This document shows positions 1-45,072 of a stretch of DNA of 64,000 bases, piece after piece. Within the stretch, counting starts at the first letter, position 1. Every line of letters starts with the position of its first letter. Below the pieces are notes generated by a model. It did not search any database, was not told the DNA's origin, and worked only from the letters and a program-made list of their open reading frames with translations. Both the position numbers and the translations under genes were made by a program. The DNA is from Urophycis tenuis (taxonomy: Eukaryota; Chordata; Actinopteri; Gadiformes; Phycidae): the NCBI GenBank assembly GCA_036785325.1, contig JAXIVH010000018.1:2009055-2073054 (forward strand), in the 5' to 3' direction.

Positions 1-405
1 GGCTCATTTGGCTTTTTTTTTCTTTAAAAAAAAAATATATTTATTCACTTTTAAGAAGCCAGCCTAGGGTTAATTCATTTTATCCTGGAAATAATCACAG
101 GGAGGAAAAATGGGCTGAGATTTGGATCAGAATAATTTCAAATTCAGATTTCCAACCAATATTTGAGTTTGAATTATTCAGATTTTTTATTTTCATATCA
201 GATTTTAAAGTCTGATATGGATTCATTGTAAATATTCCACTGCCATATCCCTCTGAATTGACAGTGAGATCACTATTTACCCTTTGTACAAAGTGTGTTA
301 GTTATTCATGCAACACCTAAACACTTATAAATACACAATAAATAACAATGCAGGCTACAATGAAGTTCCATGCAAAAGCTTTTAATGCACACCTCATGCG
401 ACATT

Positions 406-590
406 TGCATATGAAATAAGCGCTCCTCCCCATGCTCTCTCAGTCTGCCGATTCCGACGCACTCGCTTTTTTTTTTTTTACTGAGGCACACACGTGAAGG
501 GAGCGTGGACATGCAAATATTGCTGTTGTTGCGCTTATTTCATATGCAATGCATATGAAATACGTGCTCCTCCCCATGCTCTCTCCGTCT
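406..590. repeat. Inverted and direct repeat cluster around TGCATATGAAATA
   Basis: TGCATATGAAATAAGCGC at 406-423 is the exact reverse complement of 531-548, and a third near-copy at 550-567 makes 531-567 an almost perfect palindrome. Both direct copies continue into CTCCTCCCCATGCTCTCTC. This resembles the remains of a hairpin-ended mobile element; family unknown. Confidence 0.6.
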
Positions 591-699
591 CACTTAGTGG
601 AGGAGCAAGGAGGAGCAAGGAGGAGCTTGTGTGAGCATCTGCATGAACCATTACTGTGAACTCAGGGAGAGAGAAAACAAATGAACGGCTCCCAACCAA

Positions 700-775
700 A
701 CGCGACTCGGTTCCCATCGTTCATGTTGATGAGCCGGTCAAAAGATTTGGATCGTTCGTGAACGTCACAACTCTA
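700..775. mobile_element. Possible hAT-like element end
   Basis: The stretch TTGGATCGTTCGTGAACGTC followed by ACAACTCT resembles termini of fish hAT-type elements. No matching opposite end was found. Confidence 0.25.
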
Positions 776-1240
776 ATGTCAGAGCGTCTCTGGGATTTCA
801 TATAGATGTAGGCTACGGCTACCCATGACATTTTTAAAACAAACTAGATATTTCTTGATGTGGAGAACTGTATATAAATTAGACAAACCCTGCCAGGAAC
901 ATTTCACATGTTTTCAGATCGAAATGAAAACTTTTGATCGGTTGACTCCCATACAACATTTTGCGTTTCTAGGAGTTACGCATCAGCTGAGGGCGATGAG
1001 GGATATATTATGGAGGCCAAAGGTATTGATTGGTATTGGAGGGCCCTTAGTGGCCCTCCAATAATACCAGCAGCACCATCTGGTCTCATATCCAATACCT
1101 GGTGTTTAACCTCCTGGTACCTTGGTGTTCTTAACCGGTCTCTAACCCAGTCTCAAAGCTATGTCTCTAACATTGTGTCTCACCTGGTAGAGGCTCTGTA
1201 CTCCAACACATCACACTGTCCTCCTCCACAAACAGACTTA

Positions 1241-1473
<233 letters not shown>

Positions 1474-2008
1474 GTCCACATTGGCGTGGGCCTCAGCTTT
1501 GAACAGTGAACAATGCACAAAGGCTGCCTTTCTGCAAAGGCAACCGTGACTACAAGACCAGTAACCTTGACACGTTTTAACACTCCAAGAGACATTTAGT
1601 CAAGCAAGAACAAAACAATGGTTTTGCCGAGGCAACCACCAAACTCAGTAAACATTAGTTTTGGAATAGGAACATTCCGAAAACTAAAAACTAAAAAACC
1701 GAGCTACTGAGAATGCTGAACGGTCAAGTCTGAGACAACACTAGACTGACAGGACCTTGAAGAGTTATCAACACGTTGTCATGCATTGGTTGCCATTGCT
1801 ATCCAAACACTCTTCAACTTCAGGACGATGAGCACTACTACGACAAAGAGTCGTATGTGACGGAATCAGTAAACAACAATCATGTGAAGCAAGTTCTAAA
1901 CAAGCAACCTCTACCACACAAACACTAAAGCATCTACCTGCAGTAAACTATGCCTTTAACAACTGCAAATCCAAACAGCGTTAATGTGGAGTGTCTCTCA
2001 TCTCCCAG

Positions 2009-2163
2009 CGGCAGTGAAGGTGAGCATCAGTGAGCCCAGTGTGGAGGTGGTCCAGGGAGACGTGGTCCTCCTGCCCTGCTCCTTCACCACCACCAGACCC
2101 CTGACCAGACTCAACGTCATCTGGACCCTGGCCCCCTTCTCCAGTCCAAAGACCCCAATACAG
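2009..2163 (+). CDS. Ig receptor exon: start of V domain
   Basis: Acceptor CATCTCCCAG and donor CAG|GTAGCC. It encodes AVKVSISEPSVEVVQGDVV and the first V-domain cysteine (LLPCSF), then LNVIWTLAPF, matching the LNVIWMVTPL stretch of IGSF11. It starts in phase 1, so an upstream exon is required. Confidence 0.85.
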
Positions 2164-2774
2164 GTAGCCTGACCCGACACAGACCGGGCCCGGGATGCCT
2201 TGTCCTGGTTAGGGTGGTCCCTGACGAAAGGTTCCGGGTTCAAATCCTAATGTCTGCAGGCATCACTGAGCAAGATGCCCTGACTCCTACCTGTGTATTA
2301 ATGAGACGTATGCCAAATTCTGCTTTGGATTACATCATCTGGTAAATAGTGGAAAATTGAGCCCATCCAGGCATGAATATTAAAATTTTGATTAAAGTAT
2401 TGATCATCCAAATGACCTTGGAGGGAGCAGAAGGAGGGTTGGATTTCAAGCAAAAGTAAAGGGAAAACCAAACCTAACTGTCTTTTTTGCTCTTAACCAA
2501 TGGATTCATGCAGTCAGTATATAATATAGGCTACAACATGATGAATGAACTTCCCCTTTGATTGTGTATTTCAAGTACACTGAAGGGCTTACGTTTCTAT
2601 TCGTTCAACGTCAGGTGATCGTCTATGACCATGGTCAGGTGATCGAGGACCCCTTCCTCATTGGAAGAGTGGGCTTTACAGGTAAACACATCATGCATGA
2701 CATGTCATATAAATAATATATATAGCCGTTAGCAACATAAGCAGAAAACAAACCAGAACATACACACATACATG

Positions 2775-2806
<32 letters not shown>

Positions 2807-2808
2807 CG

Positions 2809-2853
<45 letters not shown>

Positions 2854-5238
2854 GCACGTCTGTCTGTTCCAACAGGCATCCCCGGGAGCGCGGACATCTT
2901 CCTGAACGACACGCGGGGGTCCGACGCCGGGGTGTACCGCTGTGTGGTCAACAACCCCCCGGAGACCGGGGACCAAGGGATAGAGGAGCTGGTGCTGGAC
3001 GTGCTGGGTGAGCAACTCCGTCACCCCTCCGTCACCCCGCCAGGCGGAGGTCCTCTCAGTCACGGCTCAGCCTCTGAATGGGTTCCAACCCCCAGGCTGG
3101 CCCCACAGTCTGTCTGGGTCGGCCAGCCGTGAGCTACGTGCTCATCGATGACACGTGCGTCTCAAACTAAAGTCACTATGGCTCACTTTGGATTAAAGTG
3201 TCTGCTAAATGACGAAATAGTAAACCGTAGTGCAATTGTTGCAAGAAATGGCTTGTTTGAGACAGACAAATGTTTGTTGGAGAATTCGCACACACAATGT
3301 TTCATGCAATTTAAACTGGCTTCCAATTTTTGTGAGAAAGAACACATTTAGGTGTAATCAAACACTCAAATAAGAATTGAAGCCATTATAAAGCAAAAAA
3401 TAGACTCAACATGGCTTGACTCTGTCCCGGGTGACATGATCAATCAGCAGCCATTTTGGTCAATCAGAGGCCACGATCTCACATAAGCCACCATGAGGTC
3501 CTTCAATAGTGATGAGGTGGACTTCTTATTCTGTGTGTGTGTGTGTGTGCGTGTGTTCCTCCAGTGCCCCCGTCCCTGCCCGTGTGCCAGTGGGAGGGGA
3601 GGGTGGAGGCGGGGGGCAGTGTGACCCTCTCCTGCAGCGTGGCGGGGGGGCAGCCCACCCCGCAGCTCCAGTGGCACAAAATGGAGCCAGAGCAGATCGC
3701 CCTTCCCATCAACATGGACGGTAGGAACCGCCTTCCGCACCTCGAGGGGGGGGGGGGGGGGATCGGGGTGACGGTGAACCGTAGCCGCTCTCATCCAACA
3801 AGAGACAGTACGTCTTCATACGCGGGCAGAGCCTGCAACATCAACCCCCATCCGCATTGCGGAAAAAAACTCTGAAAATGTGGTTCTTTTTGAACCGATG
3901 ACGTCAAGGGTCTGACGCCATTTGGCAGACCCTTGTTTGAAAAAAAAAAAAAAAGTGTATGAAGAAGTACTCTTAGAAGACTATCGAGAGCGTCGAAGCC
4001 TTTAAGGAAATGACGGCAAATGTCTTCATTTCATTGATGACGTGAACACGTTTGGTGTTGAGTGTCAACCCGTCCTGAGCTACTTTTGGTACTGGACCCA
4101 ACAGATGTCTTTGTGCGCGTTGCAGTGACATAAGCAGTCGATTCTAATAACCATGTAGAAAACACTGAGACAATTGATCAATGACAATTGATTAGCATTT
4201 ACCTCTGTATATTGTTGAATATACACAGAGAAATGCTGATGAATAAATAGAGCAGTTAAGGCATGACAGCCCATTCATTGCGGCCGGCCAGCTGCAACAC
4301 TTTGTCCTCTTCTGTCCTGTCTGACCTACTTCTGGGTCTCGACCCAAATGTTGAACACCACTACAATGGTGTTATTCATGTGGTGCGGTTTGCAACAATG
4401 CAACCACATTAAATTCAACACAATCACAATTGTATATAAAATAAAAAATAAAATAAACTTTTCAATGTGGCATTCCCTCCTGACGTGTACCAATACTGTA
4501 CTGTGGAGTTTGCCAATGCTAATGCCTGAACCCCCGACTGACAGGGGAACTGTCTGGCTGGGTCCAGATTGCCAACGTTTCCTCTCAGACGTCCGGCCTG
4601 TACCGCTGCTCCGCCTCCAACAAGCTCCGCACGCAGAGCTGCTACGTCACCCTGTCCGTATACACCCGTAAGGAGCTTCAACTTAAGTTTGAAAGCAGAT
4701 TAAATAAAAAATAATACCAACTCTTTATTACACTTTAGTCATTTAGGAGATACTTTTATCCGAAATGACTTGCGTGACTGGCGTGAATACAGACGAGGTA
4801 GTCCGACATTTTGCGTGTGGACATGGGGATCACCTGAATTCTTTGAAGGCCACACTGCACCTCCTCCCCGTTACACTTGACTTTAAACGGGGAAAAATTC
4901 TTTAAAAATCAATGTTACATCGATACTGATTACACATATACTCAAATATAATTTTATTGGAAGATTTTGTAAGATTATTATTATTATTATATTAAACGGC
5001 GAAGTAAATGTGTAGTAATCTGCCTTTTAATATTTCAGCAGCGGCGGCCGCTTCCTCGGGCGTCCTGCAGGGGGTGCTGCTCAGCCTGTCTATGAGCCTG
5101 TTGCTGACGGCGCTGCTGCTGCTGCTGGCCTGGCTGCGCCGCAGCGGGCAGGACGGACGGAGACGGAGAGGAGCGGAGGAGTCCTGTTACAACGAGATAC
5201 GATACACCCCCTCTCTGATGAAGCGGTCGTTTGTCTGA
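2009..5238 (+). CDS. CTX-family Ig receptor (IGSF11/VSIG2-like), 3' six exons
   Basis: A single-pass cell-adhesion receptor of the CTX group (CXADR, IGSF11, VSIG2, CLMP), expected to make homophilic or heterophilic contacts at the plasma membrane. Exons 2009-2163, 2615-2681, 2876-3007, 3565-3720, 4545-4667 and 5039-5238 join in frame (phases 0,1,1,1,1) to 277 residues plus stop, with good GT/AG sites. The V domain has cysteines in LLPCSF and YRCVVNNPP; the linker VPPSLPVC and the C2 cysteines in TLSCSV and YRCSASN follow. One membrane segment (VLLSLSMSLLLTALLLLLAW) leads to a basic stop-transfer stretch and a tail of about 35 residues ending RSFV, a class I PDZ ligand. LNVIW, GRVGFTG and CVVNN match IGSF11 and VSIG2 closely. 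The signal-peptide exon must lie upstream of 2009 and was not found. Orthology within the CTX group is unresolved; the tail is far shorter than that of IGSF11. Confidence 0.88.
2185..2360 (+). mobile_element. tRNA-derived SINE remnant
   Basis: A box-B-like GGTTCCGGGTTCAAATCC is followed by body sequence and the tail CTTTGGATTACATCATCTGG. It lies in the Ig receptor intron after the first V exon. Confidence 0.55.
2615..2681 (+). CDS. Ig receptor exon: middle of V domain
   Basis: This 67-bp exon encodes VIVYDHGQVIEDPF and GRVGFTG. Acceptor AACGTCAG, donor ACAG|GTAAAC. It is the counterpart of the VILYQGGQ...GRVGFTG stretch of IGSF11. Confidence 0.88.
2772..2860. repeat. (GT)n microsatellite
   Basis: Imperfect GT tract ending about 15 bp before the acceptor of the third V-domain exon. 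Confidence 0.95.
2876..3007 (+). CDS. Ig receptor exon: end of V domain
   Basis: It encodes GIPGSADIFLNDTRGSDAGV, then YRCVVNNPPE with the second V cysteine. The DAGVYRC motif is the usual DxGxYxC of V domains. A GT microsatellite runs to within about 25 bp of the acceptor. Donor CTGG|GTGAGC. Confidence 0.9.
3565..3720 (+). CDS. Ig receptor exon: linker and first half of C2 domain
   Basis: It encodes the conserved VPPSLPVC linker and TLSCSVAGGQPTPQLQWHK. Acceptor TTCCTCCAG, donor GACG|GTAGGA. Confidence 0.9.
4545..4667 (+). CDS. Ig receptor exon: second half of C2 domain
   Basis: It encodes GELSGWVQIANVSSQTSGLY and RCSASNKLRTQSCYVTLSVY. The SGLYRC and SNxxxTxSC pattern matches IGSF11 and VSIG2. 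Acceptor GACTGACAG, donor ACCC|GTAAGG. Confidence 0.9.
5039..5238 (+). CDS. Ig receptor last exon: membrane segment and tail
   Basis: Acceptor AATATTTCAG. An Ala/Ser stretch leads to the leucine-rich membrane helix, then RRSGQDGRRRRGAEE, then SCYNEIRYTPSLMKRSFV and TGA at 5236-5238. The YNEIRY segment recalls the EIRED tail motif of VSIG8 and IGSF11. No other exon shares the terminal PDZ ligand, so the tail cannot extend further. Confidence 0.88.
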
Positions 5239-5404
5239 TTTGTGTGTTGTTGTTATTTCGACGACTCCAGCATCCAGAGAAAGACCCCTGTTAAGAAATG
5301 TTTTGGGGGTTTTTTTTGGACAGCGAATGCATTTGACGTCTTATGCATTTGCCGCATCGGTGGACGTTAGATGACCACTCGTTCTCGTTCTGGTTAAATG
5401 GTCA

Positions 5405-5410
5405 AATAAA
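5405..5410 (+). terminator. Poly(A) signal AATAAA for the Ig receptor
   Basis: An exact AATAAA lies 167 bp after the stop codon on the coding strand. A second AATAAA at 5769-5774 is a possible distal signal. Confidence 0.55.
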
Positions 5411-6659
5411 CAACCTCCAGCTCAGTCAGAAGGCCTTATGATTCATGTTGTTATTACTGAACTAACAATATAAGTAGGCCTAGTCGATTTGTGAATCAAT
5501 TAGACCAGATATTGATTCAGACATTCCATTTACCGGAAAGAATACGATTTGGAAAAAATCTCGAATAAACATTAAAAACACTCCGAGCTTTTCATTTAAA
5601 AACAAAAGACACAAAAGCTTTAATTTAAATAGAATAGAGAAATAAAAAAGGACAAAAAATGTACAGAACATTGATTATTGACTAAATGTTCTTAAATAAA
5701 AATAGCTTTTACGCTCCTTGTAAAACTAAAGTATGAAACAATAACGTCGGGTGGTAGGACAGTTGTGCAATAAAGTTATGAACTGATTCTTCCAAGACGA
5801 CTGATATAAAACCTTCTCCATTCGAGAGTGAGCCCTTTGCTCAGACACACAGGTCTCCACAAAGCTTCAACATAAACAGCATTCATGTAAAAAAAAAAAA
5901 AAAAATCCAAACATTATAAAATAGATTTGTATATCTTAAATATATATGGATATTTATATACGAAACATGCTGTACAGAAACCGCACGTACAGAGACGGAA
6001 AGAAATTTTTAGATCCCTTTTTTTGATTGACACCTGGGTCTGTCCAATTAGCTGTGCTTTGCTCTCGTGCGTTTGCTTGGAATGGGTGGAACGACCGCGA
6101 CCCGCCCCACGCCGGAGTAGCCCTCAGCGAGAATGATACTTTACAAACTCTTTACCAAGAGACCAAGAGATCAATATTAAACATTCAGGCTCCAAGGCTG
6201 GAAATGTCCGTAAAGAGAGAAAGGACAAAATCACTTCAAAGGGATTCAGTTGATCTACCCAAAAGCTTAAATTAACACGTCATTTATAAATACCAAATTC
6301 CTGGGACATCACCATAACCCAATTGATGCTTGACTTTGCTACAAATTATGCTTCTTCCATTTCTCCTGTTCATATAGTTTTTGCTGTTACCGAATATAAC
6401 AAAAAAAGTAAAAAGAGGTTATCCCCGGTCAAAACCCTGAGAGTGCTGGCTTTTCCTACGATTCACCCACTACATTGTGTGAGAACCAGTGTAGAAGGCT
6501 GTCCCCTGGTACATGTATGGATCATAACACGGCACCAAATAATTTACAGGTTTCACCAGTTGAAACAGGGTTCAAGGGGGAGAGCAACACAAGACAAGAG
6601 TGCTAGCTTCTGGTACACGCATGTTATTTACCATAAACCATTCGGACCCTGACGCCCTA

Positions 6660-6915
6660 ACCTTTAGGACACCAGAACCCTTAGAACTCTCAAATCAGAA
6701 CTCCTAAGGATTCTCTGAATCAGAACACAGGATTTTTCAAATCGGAACTCCTATCGTTCAAACATAGCTCCTAGAATGGAGTTTTGTTCGTTTTTTTAAT
6801 CAGAACTTTTTGAATTTGTGAAATCAGAAGTCTTTGGATTCTTCAAATTAGAACACCTAGGATTCATCCAATCAGAACTCCAAGGGCTTTTGGAACCAGA
6901 ACTCTTACGTGTCTA
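6660..6915. repeat. Degenerate tandem repeat, AATCAGAACTCCT unit
   Basis: Units of roughly 30-40 bp built on AATCAGAACTCCTAGGATTC are repeated about seven times with heavy divergence. Located in the probable pcnx3 3'UTR or intergenic space. Confidence 0.7.
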
Positions 6916-7184
6916 TCACAGCGGTGAAATGTAAGAGTAGGAACAAGACCAACCTCAGGCGACTCCCGGGGAATACTTCCAGTCAGAGAATATACTTAAG
7001 ACAACCATTGCTGAGATGATGACCAAAATATGAAGACACGAAACGAGTGTGTGTGTGAGGAGAGGAACCATAACGGACAGAAGGCAGAATCTGATCCCAG
7101 ACTCAATAGATCAGCAGAAAAAAACCCTTTTATCCATTCAATACATATCCTTAACACAAACATTGCTCAAATAAATATTCCTCC

Positions 7185-7190
7185 TTTATT
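7185..7190 (-). terminator. pcnx3: Candidate pcnx3 poly(A) signal
   Basis: AATAAA on the minus strand about 2.1 kb past the pcnx3 stop. Other signals cannot be excluded, and transcript evidence is absent. Confidence 0.2.
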
Positions 7191-7606
7191 CAATTTTTGT
7201 TTATTTCCAACTAAAACGCTGGATGTAACAGTTGCACAGCAGTTGTAGAATAGGTTAGTAGTAGCAGAAGATGCAGTAGCAGTAGTACAACGCTAGGGGG
7301 CGGCGTACTGCAGGACAGTACATAAGAGGAGCCCAAGTGTGTGTGTGTGTGTGTGTGTGTGTGCCTGTGTCTGTGTGCCTGTGCCTGTGTCTGTGTGCGT
7401 GTGCGTGTGCCTGTGTCTGACCCTGTGTGGGTGTGTGTGTGTGTGTTTGTGCAAGTGTGAGATGGCTAGCGCCGCTTGCTAATCAGCACTGGACCCTGCA
7501 GTAGAGATACGTAGCGCTGACCGCGGCTCCTCAGAGAGAGAGAGAGAGAGAGGGGGAGACAGTGAGAGATAGGGGGAGACAGAGAGAGATAGGGGGAGCC
7601 AGAGAG

Positions 7607-7637
<31 letters not shown>

Positions 7638-7944
7638 GCGTCGGAAGGTCAGCCGAAACAAGCGCTGATCAGTACGCCTGTAGGTATCGCCTCATGAACA
7701 ATCAGCCTATAGGAACAGCTCAGGGAGCCTTAGACACCAGAGGATCTGTGATTCTTCAAGTAAAAAAAAAAAAACTAAAACAAAAAGGACATTCCACTCA
7801 CCAAAAAATAAACAAAAAAAACTTAGCAAATCAAACAACACAAGGCGTGTTCAGTACTCCAGTTAGTGTTCTTGTGATCAACACAAAGTCACTGGTCAGT
7901 ATGCTCCAACATAGAGCCCAGTCAGACTCAATATCTCAACTAGG

Positions 7945-8325
7945 CTAGCCGCATCCGGGACTAGTTACCAGGCATATCTAGTCATATCTAGGACTGGTTA
8001 CTAGGCTTAACTAGTGATATCTAGGGCTGGTTACCAGGCATTACTCTAACAAGCCACAACCAAGACTAGATTCCAGGCGTAACTAGCCACATATGACTAA
8101 TTACTAGGCTTAACTAGTGACATCTAGGCCTGTTACTAGCAATGACTATAACTAGCCACATCTCAGACTAGTTACCAGGCATAAAAAGAGTAATCTAGGA
8201 CTGGTTACCAGGCCTATCTAGCGTCACTTCTAGGACTGGTTACCAGGCCTAACTAGAGTCACTTCCATGACTGGTTACCAGGCCTAACCATAACTAGTCA
8301 AATCGAGACTAACCAGAGTGTAAAC
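7945..8325. repeat. Degenerate minisatellite, GACTGGTTACCAGGC unit
   Basis: At least nine copies of CTAGGACTGGTTACCAGGC plus TAACTAG with variable spacing (about 35-55 bp). Confidence 0.85.
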
Positions 8326-9245
8326 TAGGCAGTAGAAGCACCACAAGTTGGCCTGAGAACAAGAACCAGGTCAGCTGTGAAACCGGTTCCGTTAGTGAGA
8401 ACCAATCAGTGTGTCCACATGAGCAGGCACCGTTTAAAAACACTTCAATAAATTAGAGATCAATTTGGACTTATTTGGGAGTGTGTCTTCCTTTTTCTTT
8501 TTTTTTTCCATACAGAACACAAAAAAGGTGAGAAAAAAAAGTAAGGGCACGTGCCAATTTGCGTCAAGGTTTTTAGTGTCTTGTTTTTTTCATTTGGTCG
8601 TCCACGTCTGACCGGCACACACAGCAGCTACAGTTGTCAGATGGTCCCTTAGGGTTGGCCGCTCACAGCACTGCTGCCGCGTCGGAGCGAGCGTTCTTCT
8701 CCAACACAAAATAAGAAGAAAAAAAAAAAAGAAAAAAAAAAGAATAAAAATGTACGATAAAAAAAAAAAGAAAAAAAGAAAAAAAAAAAAGAAGCGAGCT
8801 GGGTTGGAAAACAACACATCCCTTACGATTGCACTGGCGGCGTTGACATGCCCCGATTGGTTAGAAGTCTTCTGGCCTCCCAACAAACTCTTTAGATTGC
8901 AAACGTTATTGTACTCCCTCTCTCTCTCCTCAAAGTCCTACGAGCGAGAGAGAGAGCGAGAGAGAAAGAGCGAGAGAGAGCGAGAGAGAGAGCGAGAGAG
9001 ACGGTTGGCGGTGGATTAAAGTAGTTTGCTGAAGTCGTCTGCATTCTCACATGCATCCGCTTCACCGCGTTTTTTGGCTGACGAGGAGCACGCTGCGCTA
9101 TGAGCGTCATGAGGACGCCAACGCCGCGCGTTTCCACCCCCACCCCCCTGCAGCCATACCGGTGGTATTTGTTCTATTGGTTTGGTCCAGCCGGGGCCCA
9201 ACCAGGGGGCGGTGTGTGCTTTGGCCCCCGGGGGGCCGTGGCATC

Positions 9246-9273
9246 AGGGGGGGGGGGGGGGGGGGGGGGAGGG
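9246..9273. repeat. G-homopolymer tract (C-run in pcnx3 mRNA)
   Basis: A nearly pure G run on the + strand starting 40 bp past the pcnx3 stop, so the 3'UTR would carry a long C run. Confidence 0.9.
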
Positions 9274-9311
9274 GAGGAGGGAGCAGCGGGTGCTGGGGGG
9301 CAGGCGGGGGG

Positions 9312-42106
<32,795 letters not shown>

Positions 42107-44224
42107 GTCCACGTCCAGGATGGAACAGCAGCGCTCCCTTTGAAGCCGTAGCTCAAGATATCGTGCAGCGATCGCAGCCACAGAGCCTTCTGTCTACAGC
42201 AGTAGTTCCATGGGGGTTGGCAGCTGAAAGATTGGTTCATCAAGAACTGTAGTCTCAGGCTTGTCTCCTGTGTTGCTTAAATTGGTTTAGGAGTCCTTGC
42301 ATGTTCTTGAGCTGGAATCCGCTCATTCACTAAACCACGGTTGCTGCTCTGTGTCCTTATCCTTGTCAGGTATTCAGGAAAGGGACTTTTTGGCACATTG
42401 GCAACCCAATGAATGTATTTATAAACATTCATCTGTAAAATAAAAATGAGATCAGAATTATTTCGTTTTTAGTCCTAATGTATGCATAATAAAAGTTAAA
42501 TTATGGAGTTCACACAAATGTCAGCTGAATGGAACAACTTGAAAAGCTATTTGTACCTAAACAAATATAAATGTACACGTAATTATGTGTGTATATTCCC
42601 ACTATTTGCCGATTATCCAGGTTTTAAATAAGCAAACGACAACAAGCTAGACAAATTGAATTAATCTAAACCAGTTCCAAACGCTATTAGTTAAACATAG
42701 TTAAATATACATGTACTGTATGTGAGGTTAAGCAGTGTAATCAGTTGACTGTTGCATTTTACTAGTGAAAACGGTGGTGTACAAGAGGCCAGTGTTAGCT
42801 GATCACTTAGCATGAAGGTAAAACATCAACCGAAAACAAATGATCCCAACACTGACATCTCAATCAATTAATCTATCAGCAGAGAGTACTTTTGTATAGT
42901 TAAGCCTCAATGTCCACCAGTTGAAACATGTATGTTAAGGAATTTGATCAATACTTTATCAACTTTATGATAAGACAAAAGTGAGCTGCTGCTCCAGACT
43001 ACTATAGCAACATACCCAAGTCACCGCACCTGACTACTGGCTAGGTGAATTCTCTCAGAGGATTTAAAAGCTCCAACAATCACATACATACCGAAAATAT
43101 TTACTGGATGTTAAATTGGGTGATCAGGACTTTAAGGTGTTAAAAATAATAGAATGTCACAGCTCCCAAATGATAAAAACTAGCCAGCTCCCAGCAGGTT
43201 TGGTTTAGCCTAGCCTTCCATGCTAACGTGGCTAGCTGGGTCACTAGACAAGCCGACATAGAAGCAGTAGTTACCGGATAATGCTAGGCCGTATATCCGC
43301 TAACAGTGTTAGCTACTGGATGTCAGTTGAGACGTCTGCTAACCTACTAGTACTAACATCGAGTCAAGCACAACCCCTTACCCCGCTTCCCTCAGTTATT
43401 TTCCAAATCAAACGCCAACAGTAGCCCAGTTCTAAAACGCCAATGAAGGTCTCATCTCCCTGTATAATTTGTTACCCCAACATTAAAATCCTCGTAGAGC
43501 TAGCCTACTAGCATGGCTTACTAGCATTGCTGTTGGTTGCATTTCATCTTCCTTCCGCCTTCTGTCAGTCCTTCCAAAAACTCTGATGTTTCGTTTCCAT
43601 GTCAGAAGGCTAGCGCTACAGGCAGCTGGTGGTCCATTAGCAAAGCTGTAGTAAAGTTATCGCTTGACTAACGTAGCCATTTGCTAACTTATCATGGTTT
43701 TCTGTGTTGCTGGCCAAAGTGTCTCAAGCTCTTTGGTGTGAAAGCTGTTCACACATCCATCGGCAGGGGACCGCTTCTTTCATTTTGGATGCGAAATGTG
43801 TTTCTTCTTGTCTAAGCGTTGCATCTGTTTCATGAAAGGTAGTCAGTAGCTATGTTCAAAAACATCTAGCCCATAGAGTGCTAGCATTTGGCTAACTAGT
43901 TTACACATACACACACACACGCGCGCGCACACATAGGAAGGTACGGCAAGAGAGAGAGATTCCCATGGAACTGATTGGCCACTTGCACACGCGTCACAAC
44001 TGAGTAAAGCAGACTGGGCAAAAAAGATTGGGCAGCTGAGTAGCCCTGGGACATAAGTACCCATTTCCTAATGTTTTTGGATCGAGTGTATAATTTATAT
44101 GCAGCTCATAATTAAATATAGATCACATACTGCCAAATTAGACCATCAATTGGACTGCACGCTTAAAATGAATGATTAAAATGCCAATTTTGCAGAAGAA
44201 ATGAAATCTGCAAAAGTAATTTAC

Positions 44225-44395
44225 TTATGTAGCAGACGCTTTCATCCAAAACAATTAACAGGGAAATGTCTTACGGTAGATGTAATTAAAGAGCAGGGGC
44301 CATTCTTGTTCAGATACTGCAGATACTGGGGTTCAAACAGAGAAACCTTTGGCTGCGAGTCAAACCCTCCATGGAACAGTTGGCCCTGCTTTAGC
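44225..44395 (-). mobile_element. SINE copy (minus orientation)
   Basis: Tail complement GTAGCAGACGCTTTCATCCA, then GGGGTTCAAACAGAGAAACC and the end TTGGCCCTGCTTTAGC. Confidence 0.6.
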
Positions 44396-44987
44396 ACCCC
44401 ACCCAGAACCAACGTTTCCACTCGTCATCTGTCATAATAGATTGTATTCCCTTACATGCAGCATTGAGCAAGAGATGGCCCTGATAGTTAATTTCTGCTT
44501 CTCGATTCCTGCTGTTTTCTAAAGCCCAAATTCAAATTGAATACAGCCCATTAATATTCAGTGAGATAGTTTCTAATGACAGCATCATTCATAAATCCCA
44601 TTATTACTTAAATATGTCATCTACCAAAGGATTATGAGTAATCTCTTATTTCAAAGTTATCTGCAAATGGTTTCAGTGTAATGAAACGCAAGAGGAAGAT
44701 AAATTGTCATCAAGCCTCAATTTGCTTAAACTTTTCTTCATTGCTGTGGCCCAAATTACATTCAGAGTCGTTCTACAGCTGTATTTCAAGTAAATCACTG
44801 TATTCCTTGCCATCAATCTCAGGTGGTGTAGCAATAGGAAGCCATTCAGGCGTAATTATAACATCTCACCTCTTCTATGTGGGTATACTCTGACCATGTC
44901 TTTTCCATTCTGCAACCATTCCACTAGCCACATCTGGAAGTAGGGATCCTTCTTCTGTGTTCCTTTGTAAGGTTTCTTGAGTTGGGG

Positions 44988-44990
<3 letters not shown>

Positions 44991-45050
<60 letters not shown>

Positions 45051-45072
45051 CGTGCGTGCGTGTGTGTGTGTG
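44991..45072. repeat. (GT)n microsatellite
   Basis: GT tract with GTGC interruptions. Confidence 0.97.

Larger units (their letters stand above)
5239..9311. other. Tail-to-tail interval between Ig receptor and pcnx3
   Basis: No coding exon recognised. It should contain the 3'UTRs of both convergent genes. It holds A-rich blocks, two degenerate tandem arrays (6660-6915, 7945-8325), GT and AG microsatellites (7335-7450, 7528-7636), A/G homopurine tracts (8706-8790) and an AG tract (8938-9001). Confidence 0.6.

Noticed and set aside
6323..6652. 109-codon + strand open frame in the Ig receptor/pcnx3 interval
   Set aside because: No recognisable domain, no splice context, A/T-rich sequence in the expected 3'UTR region.
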